Origin: Dactylonectria macrodidyma | Lineage: Eukaryota > Ascomycota > Sordariomycetes > Hypocreales > Nectriaceae | Direction of reading: 5' to 3' | DNA length: 64,000 nucleotides | NCBI GenBank assembly: GCA_020744425.1 | Contig: JAGMUV010000002.1 | Span: 5,252,501 to 5,316,500 of the forward strand | Shown: piece by piece, positions 1 through 11,160 of the stretch | Position numbering within the stretch: position 1 is the first letter of the stretch | Layout of the letters: every line of letters begins with the position of its first letter | Notes under the pieces: generated by a model | The model's database searches: none | What the model saw: only the letters and a program-made list of their open reading frames with translations | Told to the model about the DNA's origin: nothing | Translations under genes and position numbers: made by a program

Positions 1-371
1 TTGAAGCAGGGAGGGTGGAGGGGGGATCCCGTTGGTCACATCCTCGCTTCTCGCCCTGACTGTCGAAGAAAAGGAATCCAGCCTCTAGATGCCTCGTCGG
101 TCCGGCGCATCTAGACTCCAGATTGGTCACGTTGGGCGTGTCTTAGCGTTGACTAGCTTGTCAAGGTTCATGCATTTCAGGGTCAATCGGCCTAACCATG
201 GGGAAGACATCAATAGTTTGGTTCAAGTGGTCTCAGTCAGACGAGAAGCAGGGCAGTCGATCGGCGATCTTGTGAGGTCCCATGTTGCTAGGGACTCATC
301 GAATACAGAGAAATAAAGAGATGGCAAAGTAATAGAGATAGAAGATAGGCACGCATCAGGCAGTCACCTAC

Positions 372-804
372 CTCGAGACGCGGATCCAAGCTCTCGCATA
401 GCGCAGCAAGAGTATGAGAGACGTCACAGTGACTCATTTGTCAATAAATCATCAAGATGTGACATTGAGACCAACAAGCAGGCATACCCGTGATATTTTA
501 AGCTTAAATTGGCTCTGGGCTTCTTTGTGCCACTGGCGCTTGCTGAGAATGGGCCTCAAGAAGCTAACCCCTCAACGAGTGGTGACAATGGAGCGGCGCG
601 GATTAACCTATAGCCGCGTCTCCGTTCGCCAAATTCCCAGTCTGCATCAACCGATAGTCCCCCGTTGAAGGTACCATCTCGACAGAGTCTTTGTGCAACT
701 TGAAGGGTGTAATGTTTGCCCTGTTCCCAGATAGTTCCCGTTCTGAAGCAACGCGCAGAAAAAAGAGAGACAGCATAGCCTAGGAAGTGAATCAGTGCGT
801 CCAT
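372..804 (-). pseudogene. possible small secreted protein, probably broken
   Basis: The ATG at 804 opens a reading frame whose first 17 residues (MDALIHFLGYAVSLFSA) look like a signal peptide. A short mature part follows with two cysteines and a CRDGTFNGG segment. A GT..AG intron at 607-543 would join it in frame to exon 542-488 (KRQWHKEAQSQFKLKISR). After a second possible donor at 487 the coding-like reading (segment near 430-372, TLAALCESLDPRLE) is one base out of frame with any acceptor I can find. The pattern of short Cys-spaced blocks recalls small secreted fungal proteins about 120 residues long, but this is recollection, not a match I can check. I therefore treat it as a decayed or mis-spliced gene. 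Chance openness is a real alternative. Confidence 0.28.
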
Positions 805-1963
805 GGTGCTTGAGGGTTGTTAATTGAAAGTGGTCGCGATTCGACTGGGTTGTAAAATAAAGAGAGTGACGAGATGTCGACCTAGAAGAAATCTTAATGT
901 GTGGCATCAGCTTAGTCTAATATATTGATCGACATACATTGAAAGTCTTTGGTTGGCTTGTTCGGACCTAGACACAAATCCTACGCACGGCTGAGTACAC
1001 GCATCTTTATCCCAAATGCCCTGCGGCGTTAATGCCTGAGAACCTTGCAAAATTGTCTTATCTGTAGGTAGCTATCCTTGTAAGAATAGTGGTGTGTGCC
1101 TGTTGCTGAGCCCTTTATGTAGTGACATCGCCATTGTACAGCCCCAAAGGAACGTAAGCTTCTAGGCTTCTAAACAGGCTAAATTCAAGGAGGAAGCATT
1201 GCATAATACTAGTTACAAATAAGAAGGATTTTGTCTTTGACTCTCTTTAGTATAGCTTGAAATTTTATCTTGTAGTTGCAGGCAGGTAACAGTGCTATCA
1301 CTTGTAAATCATGTCAGCAGCCTGTGAATTTATAGAAAAGGAAGTTAACAAGCAAGTGTCTTAAGTCCTAGCCGTTACCTGTCAATAAAGACTAGTATGT
1401 ATGAAGATCAGCTCTGCTTAAGGCCGCTGTGTGGGGTAAACACGACACCCTGGCCACTTCCTAGTTGATCTCGGACTGTCGGTCGAACTGCAAATGTCTG
1501 TATCTTTCCTTCAGAGTAGTGAGATTATCCTTTGGGGCTTGGTATTACGTGAGAACTACTTTTCAGTAAAATCTCAAAATCTGACAAGATTATGCTCGTT
1601 ATTCCGTCCACATACAACACTTTCTGCCCGGACCTGAGCATTTATTTATGGGTCAGTTGGTCGGAAGGAGTAGGACTATGGTCAGATCAGGCCGGGGGGA
1701 TATGGTTACCAAACTCACTTTATGCTCTTGCCGAGTGCTCAGTATGCGACTCGCAATTTACTTCCCTTGGCATACAGTAATAATAGATAGCCGCTGTATT
1801 TTAAGCGCGAAAGCCCATCATGTGTAGGTATAAAGACTCATACATCTACCACTTTGCAGATTCCCTTGTTTTTCACCATCAGTCCTTCCTTCAAAGAGAC
1901 AGACTCTTAATCCTCAATCCGCAATCCTCATTACTTATAATCTCAGCATTCCTTCGTCCTATC
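805..1963. other. spacer, no gene seen
   Basis: This stretch is relatively AT-rich compared with the rest of the window and holds only short unsupported open frames. It includes the upstream region of the secreted-protein gene at 1964. A TGACTCA-type motif lies outside it at 430, inside the doubtful gene. I see no RNA gene, repeat array or transposon end. Confidence 0.6.
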
Positions 1964-2580
1964 ATGCAGCTTACCGCCTTTGTCGTCACCTTGCTTGTGG
2001 CAGTGGTTTCAGCGAGAGATTTCACCTTGTATGAACATTCCAATTTTGGTGGGGCAAGCCATTTCGAGAACCGTTTCGACGATGACGCCTGCTGTATGCG
2101 TATCCTCCAACTTGTAACAGAGAGTCGGTTACTGACAAAGCCTAGGGAATATGAATGGCAAGGGGGACCAAGCAAGCTCTGTGCGAGGTGCTGGATGCAC
2201 CACCTTTTTCAGGTAAGTTGACCGCTCATATAGGTTTCCATGAAGTATACTAACATTGGCACCAGAGAGCGGGACTGCCAGGGATCTAACTGGCAGAATT
2301 ATGGCGACGCATCCACGGTTCCGGAGTTCCTGAATGACCATATATGGTCATTCCGTAACAGATGTTATGGCTGCCCTGATTCTTTTGACCCATGTCAGTA
2401 TGTGGAGGACGACGGGACCTGCACGTTCGGCTATGCGGCATGCCTCCAGAAGATGGGCTGCGGCGGCCGTTCTGGGGAGGCTGACTGCATTGGAACTGCG
2501 ACCGGTACGTTTTCCTCTAGTCAAACATTTGCCCTTCTCAAACTAATACTAAGACACCAGGTTGCGCTATCGCCTGTTAA
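1964..2580 (+). CDS. small secreted beta/gamma-crystallin-like protein
   Basis: Four exons (1964-2093, 2146-2212, 2266-2504, 2561-2580) give 151 residues. All three introns (52, 53 and 56 nt) have GT..AG ends, ACTGAC or CTAA-type branch points and consistent phases. Splicing turns several dead-end frames into one clean protein, which is strong support. Residues 1-17 (MQLTAFVVTLLVAVVSA) form a signal peptide, so it is probably secreted. The mature part begins FTLYEHSNFGGASHFE, a Greek-key-like opening. It carries GDQASS and LNDHIWSF, which resemble the calcium-binding N/D-N/D-x-x-S/T-S signature of microbial beta/gamma-crystallins, twice as expected for a two-motif domain. A cysteine-rich tail follows (about eight Cys, ending ATGCAIAC), presumably disulfide-bonded. 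The ATG at 1964 was preferred over the longer open frame from 1820 because it starts the signal peptide. The role is unknown; secreted stress protein, antimicrobial or effector are guesses. Confidence 0.75.
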
Positions 2581-3600
2581 TCTTGGCATTTGTATCTGTG
2601 CTCCTTGCCTTACATGACAATGTGGCCAATCCTAGTGCGGCATGCGGGAAGAAAACAAGATACTATTGCTATCCGATAGCACCCCTCTAGCAGTAGTAAT
2701 GATCGGCTGAAGATTACAAAAGAAGAGGCTCATAAACCAATACAGCTGACCGTTATCCCGCAGAGGCAGTTACTAAGATTGCGATCCACGACCCTTGATA
2801 CTATGTGAAATGCAACACCGCGTCTTCGTGTGCTGCGCAATCCGGTCTGTTTCTGCACACAGGATGGAGATGGGGTTGAAGATCATTACTAGAAACATCC
2901 CAGGGCCAGAAACTTTCCCATGGCCAGGACGTAAGTCCAACAAGTCGCCAATCGTAGACATCACTAACCTTTTGCAGGCTAGAATATAGCCAGTGACCCA
3001 GAGGAAGACGGCCGCAGATTATGCAAGCAGCGAAGCGGAGAAGAAGTCAATAGAAAACCGGGTGTAGTTCTCACACAATCCAACTTGATAAATTTCTTCT
3101 CAGTCCAATGCAATCTTGAACCCATGAGTCTTCTTCTGTCCGCAGAAGATCTCCCTCCAAGCTCATCTTTGCACCTACCTAGTCGTTGCGCCGGATTTGA
3201 AAAGAACCACCCAGGCACTTTGATTTGCGGTGGCTATGATCAAGGATCGGTGTTCTAGAGCCAGCTTGCGGCTTGACACATGTATGCCACTGGTCGCCTG
3301 ACTCGGTGTGTCTCGGTCAAGCCAGGCGCTAAGCCTAAGTTGGAACCACTCTGTGGGCGACAACTTCACCATCTTGGCCAGACAACCAGATCTCCTGCCT
3401 GCATGTCTGGCAAGAACTGGAGAGTGATCTCGCAAATATTCTCGTCAAGGACGATCGGCCTGATCTCGGGATTTTGTTGGCTCAGGATTCTCAAAATTCT
3501 TTCGAAGCGAACGAAAAATGCACTCACCGTGTAACTCAGCAATTCTCTGCCGGGCACGCGTTCCTAAAAATCCCAGTTGAACCACCAAAAACAACTAAAA
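2581..3600. other. spacer, no gene seen
   Basis: This is the 3' flank of the secreted-protein gene and the promoter of the WD40 gene. Short frames on both strands between about 3175 and 3560 do not join into a protein and carry no recognisable motif. Some plus-strand segments near 3180-3420 look faintly coding, so an old gene remnant is possible but not shown. Confidence 0.55.
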
Positions 3601-5063
3601 ATGGCCGAATCCGCGCCTTCGCCAAAGGCCATTCTCCGGGGTCACAAAGCCCAGGTCCATTCTTCGACATTCGTCAGAGGCAACAGCCGCCTCGTCACCG
3701 GCGATGCGGAGGGCTATGTCGTGCTGTGGGATCTCACAATCATGAGGCCGAGGGCTGTTTGGCGGGCGCACGAAAGCGCGATTCTCGGAGTTCGGGGTTG
3801 GGGCGACGACAAGATTATATCGTAAGAGGGAGGACATCTGAGTCGCATCTACCATCTCTGGATATTGACCATTCTGTAGCCATGGCCGCGACCACAAGCT
3901 CATCGTCTGGAAACTCAGTCAAGGTGACGAGGAACACCTCAGCAAGACGCTCCCTGTCGAGGACGTGCCGGCACCTCGCCCCCAGCCCTGGATGCTCCAC
4001 CTGCTCGAAGTCAACACAATGAACTTTTGCTCATTTGCGGCCAGCCCGAGCGGCCCGGATCATTTAGATACCTCGTCCGAAATCCTCATCGCGGTGCCGA
4101 ACACCCTTGCGTCTGAGGCGGTAGGTGACGCTCTAGCGAAATCTTTGGTCCCAACACTGACGTCTACGTATTCAGATTGACATTTACTCATTACCCACTC
4201 AAACTCGTATTCACACCATAAGGCCAGGCGAGAAAAACGGCATGGCCATGTGTCTCTCCCTCTTCCATCACGAGGACGCCGTGACACTCATTGCGGCATT
4301 CGAAAACGGATACGCATCCGTTCACCGTATCAGCCCAGACGGGGATTGGATCACTACCTACAGATCCAAGGCTCACTCTCAGCCGGTATTGTCACTAGAT
4401 GTTGATCCAGAACGCGGCTTCTTCCTCACATCCTCAGCAGACTCTCTCATTGTGAAGCACCCCATCCCAACCAGCCTCCAAGAAACTATCCCTATGCCAG
4501 ATGACAAGGCAAGGGTGGTTGAGATAGTTGAAGGGGAGCCAAGTCAGCCACAGTCACTCTTATCCGCGGCATTGAAGCAATCTTCGTCGCAGAGCGGCCA
4601 AGCCGGGCCTCCAGTGCTCAAGGAGTGGGAGGACCCGCTCAAGGTGGTCAACACGAAGCACTCGGGTCAACAAAGCCTAAAGGTGCGATCTGACGGCAGG
4701 ATTTTCGCAACAGCTGGCTGGGACTCCAAAGTCAGGGTCTACTCGGCCAAAACAATGAAGGAGCTAGCCGTCCTAAAGTGGCACCAAGTAGGGTGCTACG
4801 CTGTTGCCTTTTCAGATCTCACGGCGTCAAGCGGTATCTCCGAACCCATCTCATCTCCAAATCAGGATGACTCCCGTTCAGAAACCATGCCTCAATCCAT
4901 AGCGTCGGGTGCTCCGGGGACAAGCGTTGCGTCTCGAGGCGCCGGGACACTGGTGAAGAGCACCACGAGCGTCAAGGATCGGCGCATTGCCCAAGCGAAG
5001 ACAACGCATTGGGTCGCGGCTGGAGCCAAGGATGGCAAGGTCAGCTTATGGAATATATATTGA
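3601..5063 (+). CDS. asa1: ASTRA-associated protein 1 (WD40 repeat)
   Basis: Three exons (3601-3821, 3880-4120, 4176-5063) encode 449 residues. Introns of 58 and 55 nt keep frame, and the second has a CACTGAC branch point. The protein is a WD40 propeller. It starts with a [11 protein letters not shown] blade and GYVVLWDL, continues with [12 protein letters not shown] after the first splice, and ends with KVRVYS and [11 protein letters not shown], the classic last blade. A poorly conserved Ser-rich loop (near residues 360-410) lies before the final blade, as in fungal Asa1 proteins. By family knowledge Asa1 is a subunit of the nuclear ASTRA complex with Tra1/Tti1/Tti2, acting in PIKK stability and chromatin regulation. 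The human relative is GNB1L. The start is the first ATG of the open frame and gives the first blade directly. It converges with the hypothetical gene at 5486-6352. Confidence 0.85.
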
Positions 5064-5485
5064 GCCTAATAATCGAAGTAAAATTGCCTGCTAGCTATGC
5101 TTGGTGTGACATGGGGCGATGCTCGAAAATGGGCTTGGTACCCTGATATTCCTAACCATGCCGGTGAGAAGCTTGTTCGGCTTCTAATGGTACCACCGGT
5201 CAAGAAGAGGGTGTTGCAAAACCCCACGACGGAGGAAGCTCATGGGCGTTTGACTGGCGGGCTTGGCCATGTTAAATCGTGAGAAGAAACCAAGGTATCA
5301 GAGTTTAGAGCTGCCCAGGGTCGGCTGCTGCGTTGAAGATCCAGGCAAAACATCGTCCGTGTCTGGGAGTGACAAGACGAGTGCAACTTGGCCGTCGCCC
5401 CTCAAATAACAGCGAAGGAAGAGCTACCAAATGAAGGATTAACCTCCAATCCACCCTGTTTTTCATTAGATGCATGTCCTTCAAC
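5064..5485. other. convergent 3' spacer
   Basis: This 422-bp stretch lies between the stop codons of asa1 (+) and the hypothetical gene (-), so it should hold both 3' UTRs and poly(A) sites. I see no separate feature. Confidence 0.6.
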
Positions 5486-6352
5486 TTACACTCTCAAGCC
5501 GCGCACTTCTGGGTTCTTGGACTCCAGGATCCGTTTCGCTGCAAGGTCCATCCGTCAGCAATCAGCCATCAGCACATGCCCATACCGCCCTCACCCCTTC
5601 CATGCTGACGGGAGGGGCCCCGAAGTCAACAAAGACTCACCGTTCTCCCACCGATTGGACCGGTAGTTTCCCTTGGCCAACTCCCACCACACCCTCAGGA
5701 CCCACGAGGCCACCAGCACATCGCGCAGCGCCGCGCCCATCTCGGCCGTAACCACCAGGCTCATCAGCTCGTCCGTTTCGACTTCCCGTGCCAATAGACG
5801 GCCCTCGCCGTCGCTCCATTCAAACCCCACCGCTCGGTCTCGCGACGGTACGGCCGAGAACAGAACCTCCCGCTCCTCGTGCCGCCGGTCCGCACCCCGC
5901 ACTACCCGGTGCAGCCGGAATCCCTTGCCCTTGTCCTTGCTCATAGTCGCCAGAAGCCTGCTCTTGGACTGAAATGTCGTTAACCCCACGGAGCATAATG
6001 CGCGGCGAGAGGTAGACTCGGCGTGGTACTCAAAGGTTGGCCACTCGCCGGGCGTGGGATGGCGGAGGTCAAAGAGATGTCGATTGCGGGCTTGCACTTT
6101 GGGGGCGCCATTTAAGGTCTTGACGATGTGATCAACTCGCTCAAACTTCACGGTCCGATCCGTATCCCTCAAGAACCCAACAGAGTGAGAGAACTCGTAC
6201 AGCGGCGGCGCTTCTGGGTCACTCGAGTGCACAAAACGGCCGGCGATGTACAGGGTAGCTGGGCCGAGGATTTTGTTCTCGATTACATCTTCTTTCTTGG
6301 CAGACTCGTCGTAGGACGGCAGGCCCGTCTCTGATACTTCGAGATCGGCCAT
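5486..6352 (-). CDS. conserved fungal hypothetical protein
   Basis: Two exons (6352-5641, 5538-5486) give 254 residues. The 102-nt intron has GTGAGT at the donor, a TTGCTGAC branch and TTGCAG at the acceptor. Splicing replaces an unlikely tail with AKRILESKNPEVRGLRV. The reading frame is open upstream to 6484, but the ATG at 6352 (MADLEVSETGLPSYDES) begins the acidic, PSY-containing N-terminus usual for such proteins, and I prefer it. There are no membrane segments and no signal peptide. From about residue 30 the sequence alternates short hydrophobic strands (LGPATLYIAGRFV, PLYEFSHSVGFL, VKFERVDHIV). This suggests a beta-rich domain, possibly of the LURP-one/tubby-like kind; this is a fold-level guess only. 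A tryptophan-containing helix (VASWVLRVWWELAKG) precedes the C-terminus. I do not recognise a function. Confidence 0.65.
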
Positions 6353-6669
6353 TTGGGGAGTTTTGTGTCTTGCTGAACTATGGGTAAATGGAGAAAATAG
6401 TGTTGTGTGGAGGGAGTTGGAGTGTCGCGTGTCTGTCGCCCTTGACTTCTGTGAGCATGACGTCGTCCGCATTCGGCTGTTCACGCGTTAGAGTCTGAGG
6501 CACCTAGCAGCCACACCTAATTTTACAACCAATGAATTGCGTGGCAAGATCATCCTCCAGATGAACAACTCAATCACCCCCCAAAAAATATGTTCACATT
6601 ATTTCGCATTCTCAAATGCTACCTGCGCCCAGCGCCGGATCTACAAAAAGCCTCAAATTCCACCACCCA
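6353..6669. other. spacer between two minus-strand genes
   Basis: This 317-bp stretch holds the promoter of the hypothetical gene and the 3' end of the aldehyde dehydrogenase gene. Nothing else is seen. Confidence 0.6.
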
Positions 6670-8294
6670 TTAGATACGAGCCCCTAGGTTGACGTGCACC
6701 GCCTTGATGTTGCTGTACGCTTCCAGTCCCGCTTCGCCCAGTTCTCGGCCAATGCCACTCTGCTTGACTCCGCCGAAGGGGACTCCCGGCTCGCAGTCCT
6801 GGCTGCTGTTTATCCAAACCATGCCAGCCTGGATCTCGGCCGCGACACGGTGCGCCCGTTCGACGTCCTTGGTGAAGATGGCCGCGCCGAGGCCGTACGC
6901 CGAGTCGTTGGCAAATCCCAGCGCCTCTTCTTCAGAGCTGAAGCGGCTGATGACGACTACGGGACCGAAGATCTCTTCCTGGAACACACGCATGCTGTTC
7001 TTGACATCTCCAAAGACCGTGGGCTCGATGAAGAAACCCTTGCCGCTGACATTAGTGGGTTTGCCGCCCGCTAGGAGCTTCGCGCCCTCTGCTTTGCCAA
7101 TCTCGATGTACTCCAGAATCTTATCATACTGCATCCTAGAAACCTGGGGCCCTTGATACGTATCTGGGTCCCACTGATCTCCAACTATGCTCACGGTCTT
7201 AGTTGTCTCAAGGAAGCGGGCAACGAAATCATCGTAGACGCTATCTTCCACTAGGATTCGAGAGGTGGCAGTGCAGATCTGACCCTGGTTGGACATGATG
7301 CCCATGTGCGACCACTTGGCGGCCTGGTCGAGGTCGCTGTCAGCAAACACGAGAAGAGGAGACTTGCCTCCCGTCTCTAACGTAATATTCTTCAGGGTTG
7401 CCGCGGCCATCTTCATGATCTGGGTACCCGTGGCAGTAGACCCAGTGAATGCCACCTTGTCAACCAGAGGGTGTTCCACCAAAGCCGAGCCTGCCTCTCG
7501 ACCGTAGCCATTAATCACGTTGAACACGCCAGGCGGGAAACCGACATATTTGACTGCATCAGCGAGGAGGAGGATGCTGAGGGGCGTTTGCTCCGCAGCC
7601 TTCAGAACAATTGTGTTTCCACACGCCAGCGCCGGACCAATCTTCCAGCTCGCCATGGAGAGGGGAAAGTTCCAGGGGATAATTTGTCCAACGACACCAA
7701 TGGGCTGGCGGAGGGTATATGCGAGCTTCTGGGGGTTTGCAGTGACGGTCTGGCCGTGGGTCTTGTCTGCCCATCCAGCGTAATATCTCAACACATTCAC
7801 AACCTCAGGGACGTCCAGCGAGATGGCATCGGCATAAGTCTTGCCTATTAGGGAAAGAGTTAGAATGGCCTTGCGGGTGTGATCAACTAGGTGGCTTACC
7901 ATTGTCCCAAGCCTCAGATGTGGCAAAGATTTCCTGTTGTTGTTCAATGCGCTCGGCAAGCTTGTACATCAACAGGCCCCTCTTCGACGCAGGCATCTGC
8001 TTCCATTCGGGGCTTATGAGAGCGACACGCGCCGCGCGAACGGCCTTGTCTACGTCGTCAACATTGGCTGACTGGACTGCAGCAATTTCTGCCTCAGTGC
8101 TGCGGAGGGATGTACGTTAGTGACTAATTCCTATCATTGGGATTGGGTGCGGAGAGAGTCACTGACGCTGGGTCGATGGAGACGATGGTTTGGCCAGAAG
8201 AGGCGGGGACGAATTCGTTGTTGATGAATAGGCCAGTGGGCTGGACGTACTTGACGCCGTTCGGCGCCTCGAGGTTCACGAAGAGACTGGCCAT
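6670..8294 (-). CDS. NAD(P)-dependent aldehyde dehydrogenase
   Basis: Three exons (8294-8167, 8099-7900, 7844-6670) encode exactly 500 residues, the normal length of the ALDH1/2-type family. Introns of 67 and 55 nt keep frame; the first has an unusual GTCAGT donor. Visible landmarks are FINNEFVPASSG near residue 23, the cofactor segment IPWNFPLSMASWK (about 165-177), AFTGSTATG (about 241-249), the general base Glu in LETGGKSP (residue 266) and the catalytic Cys in SNQGQIC (residue 300). EIFGPVVV and a C-terminal PFGGVKQSGIGRELG are also present. The enzyme oxidises an aldehyde to the acid with NAD or NADP. It has no clear targeting sequence, so it is probably cytosolic (acetaldehyde or other aliphatic substrates, the usual AldA-like role). 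The substrate cannot be told from the sequence. All active-site residues are intact. Confidence 0.93.
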
Positions 8295-11160
8295 GTTGAA
8301 ACTCGGGTGTTTGGCGATGCTTCGGCAAAAGGTTATAGTGGGACGAAATGAAGCAATCATGAATGTGCCGGAGTATTACAAACAAGTTCAGAATGGCGAT
8401 TTGTCAAAATAAATAGTAAAAATGAGTGACCACCTGTGTATGAAGTGCTCATTCAGTGAATCCATCCCTTGAGAGCACTGCGAAGAGTCGCCTCACGCCG
8501 GCGGCGCGGCCTCCACGGCAACAATTTTATCACGACAGCCAAGAAATGCGGAGGAGAGAAATGCTACATTAGGAAATTTACCCTCCGGCAGTGGGGCATT
8601 CAAAGCCGTGGCCGCAGATCGCGCCTGGGGAAGTATTGAACGGCATTTTTTCTGTTCTGGGAAAGGTCAAAAACAGGCCAGTGGGCCACCGTTCAGCGAG
8701 TTTCATTTTATAAGTCCATGAACTTGCTGAACGGTGTATGAAAAGAGACACAGAAATGCTTGACGTGGGGATATAATAATATGGTTCGACATCTTTAATT
8801 CTTCCTGCTTCCATCCTGCCGAATGTGTCGTTACATACGTCGCTCACACCGTCTATGTATACCTGCTACATTGTTGTCGCAGATGCAGAGCCAAACCTGT
8901 CATCTCCGTTGACTCGGTAATTCAATCAGGTGGCCGTTTGACCTCAGTAATTTAAAGTTGTCGTTCATGCTGTGGGACATGCAAGGAAAGTCTTGTTGTC
9001 GGCAGCCTGGCTGGAGTTCTCGCGATCTTGAGCCGGTCCGACCCGGGATGAGTCAGGCGGGCAGAGGCGCAGGAATAATCTGGAAACTCAAAAGAAGAGT
9101 TGGGAGAACCGGTCACAGAAAAGCCTCCGGGCTGGCCGATCTTTGTATGTAAACAAGAAGCGTTAGAGCTGACAATGACAGGAGGGGATGAGCGATTGGT
9201 ACGTATCATGTCAGACAAGGTGTGGCTGTGTTAAGGTAATGGGCGGCCCCATGTGGCGATGCACTCATCTATCCCATCTCCGTCACCTCAGGCACCAGTC
9301 GCCCGTGATTTGGTGCGAAACACCTCACCACCCATGCGATTGTAGGATAACTTTTCTGCACCATGATTTGTAAACTCCCCTGGTCGCCAACCCATGGAAA
9401 TCGCATCTCACGCACAACATGCACTGACACATTCCTCTCACAATGACGCAGCCCACTGGCTCTTCCACTCCCTCGCCTGATTAGCGGCAAGCCACCAGCT
9501 CAGTGCAGCCAACCAGCAGCTCGAAGCGACTGAAAATGCGCACCATATCGGACTTCGGAGCATCAATCTTAGCCAGAAAACGGTTCACACCCAGCGCTTG
9601 CAGCATCGACTCTTGGTCAGCAACGGTTGCCCCGAGTTATCGGCCGGTTGGGCGCTTGTAGACGGATCGTCATTCCTCCGCCGCCCGTCCGCTGCGGAGT
9701 TTGGCATCTGTAACCCTCCCTCCCCTCGAAACGTGTGACCTTCGTCGCCCTTGTCCCTTTCGGTATTTGCCGGCAGCACACATGCGATCTACCAAGTCAT
9801 GGGCACCAAGATCTTCGCATGTGGGCCGTCGTCGGTCTTCGGATCCATCTTGTTGGGCCCTTACGGTCTATCGAGGCCCAGACTCAGCCTGGAAAGGCAT
9901 TGCCAAGGGACGCGACTTGGCGACCCAGGGAGCATGTGCAAGCCGTTAGACGGGGAAGTGGGCACACCAAAGGATCCAAAACCAAGATTTGTCGGGGTTT
10001 CAACAGCTGCCTTAAGTCCGCACGTTCCGACCGTCGTCGGGTTTACACGCCGTCCATCTATCCGCTCACCTCAGCCTGCCTCCGTCATGTCTCCTTGTAA
10101 CTCCAGGAAGAGGAAGCAGATGCAGCGCGGTATTTTTCTCTCCGCACACTACCTACTGCCGAGTGAGTCATGAATCGTCGGTATGGCAAGTCCATCATTC
10201 TGATTCATTTGGAGAGTTCAGGGAAAATTTTAAGGAAAGGAGACTTCCGGAGCTCATTGTGTTATGGCAAGCCGTTATGCTCCGTGAGCGACCATGAGGA
10301 GATCGGGCGATGTCATCTTACTGCAAACCCCCGCCCCCATAAGCCTCAGTAGCACGTTGCATTCGTATCCAAGACGAAAGCAAAAGGCCCCCTTGTTTGA
10401 TGTCCTCCCTGTTCAATTCGATACAACTCCATATCTTGTCGTCGTCACACTGAGCATTTTGACAGGGGATCGACACACCATCGCCGAGATTTTTTGTCCG
10501 GTTCGGCGGACCATGTGGCCGGGATTCAGCAAATGGCGTCAAGCCACCCGATCGTGAAGACTCTAAGTCGGCGCTACCTAGACAATTCACCCATTCATCC
10601 ACGCCCGTCATCTCCCATCAGGATGGCTCATCCATCCAATATCCGCATCTAGCTGGGAGCCTTGCCCCGTCGGGGTCAGCACTTGCCCGCCCTTGTGCGG
10701 ACTACGCTTACGAGATATGAGATAACTTAGCTGCTACCTTGCTGCCAAGTAACTTGCGCATACCGTTACGGACCTAAGGCGGGTGGAGTCCGAGATTTTG
10801 CAGCCTGGCTCCGCTCCGCACAGCGTTATGCCATTCATCACCCTATCGTTGCACACGTTGACATGTCAAAACGTCGGAATTTGCGTTATGTGCCCGTTAT
10901 GTCTCCAGAAGCCTCCGGAGCACAGTCAGATCGCTTGGATCGTCCGCCAGGATCCCATGGCAGTCCACAAGTTATAAGTTAATGGAGGCTCGCCCCCCTT
11001 GGTGTCGATAGTCAGATCCAGATCAGCACAGCATCCAGCTAACTCAGGGTCCATTGCACAACCATATAAGCATACGCCCCGGCCCATCTCGATCAACCTT
11101 AATTCACAGCACCCAACGCCTTATTCGCAGACCGAGAAAGCCACACCCATCTTGATCACC
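8295..11160. other. 2.9-kb spacer, no gene supported
   Basis: This stretch lies between the start of the aldehyde dehydrogenase gene (-) and the start of the MFS gene (+), so both promoters are here. Several overlapping short frames between 9585 and 10610 are open in three frames at once and on both strands. They lack a shared protein pattern, splice logic or motif, so I do not call a gene. A TGAGTCA site is listed separately. I see no RNA gene. Confidence 0.6.
10164..10170. promoter_or_regulatory. TGAGTCA, Gcn4/CPC1-type site
   Basis: This is a perfect palindromic bZIP site about 1 kb upstream of the MFS transporter start. Such sites bind Gcn4/CpcA-type or AP-1-like factors in fungi. A single 7-mer occurs by chance every few kb, so function is only possible. 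Confidence 0.25.

Noticed and set aside
3175..3560. Possible gene remnant upstream of asa1
   Set aside because: Coding-like words occur in more than one frame and cannot be joined; likely promoter DNA.
9585..10610. Overlapping short ORFs on both strands
   Set aside because: No signal peptide, motif, splice logic or composition bias; they overlap each other in several frames.
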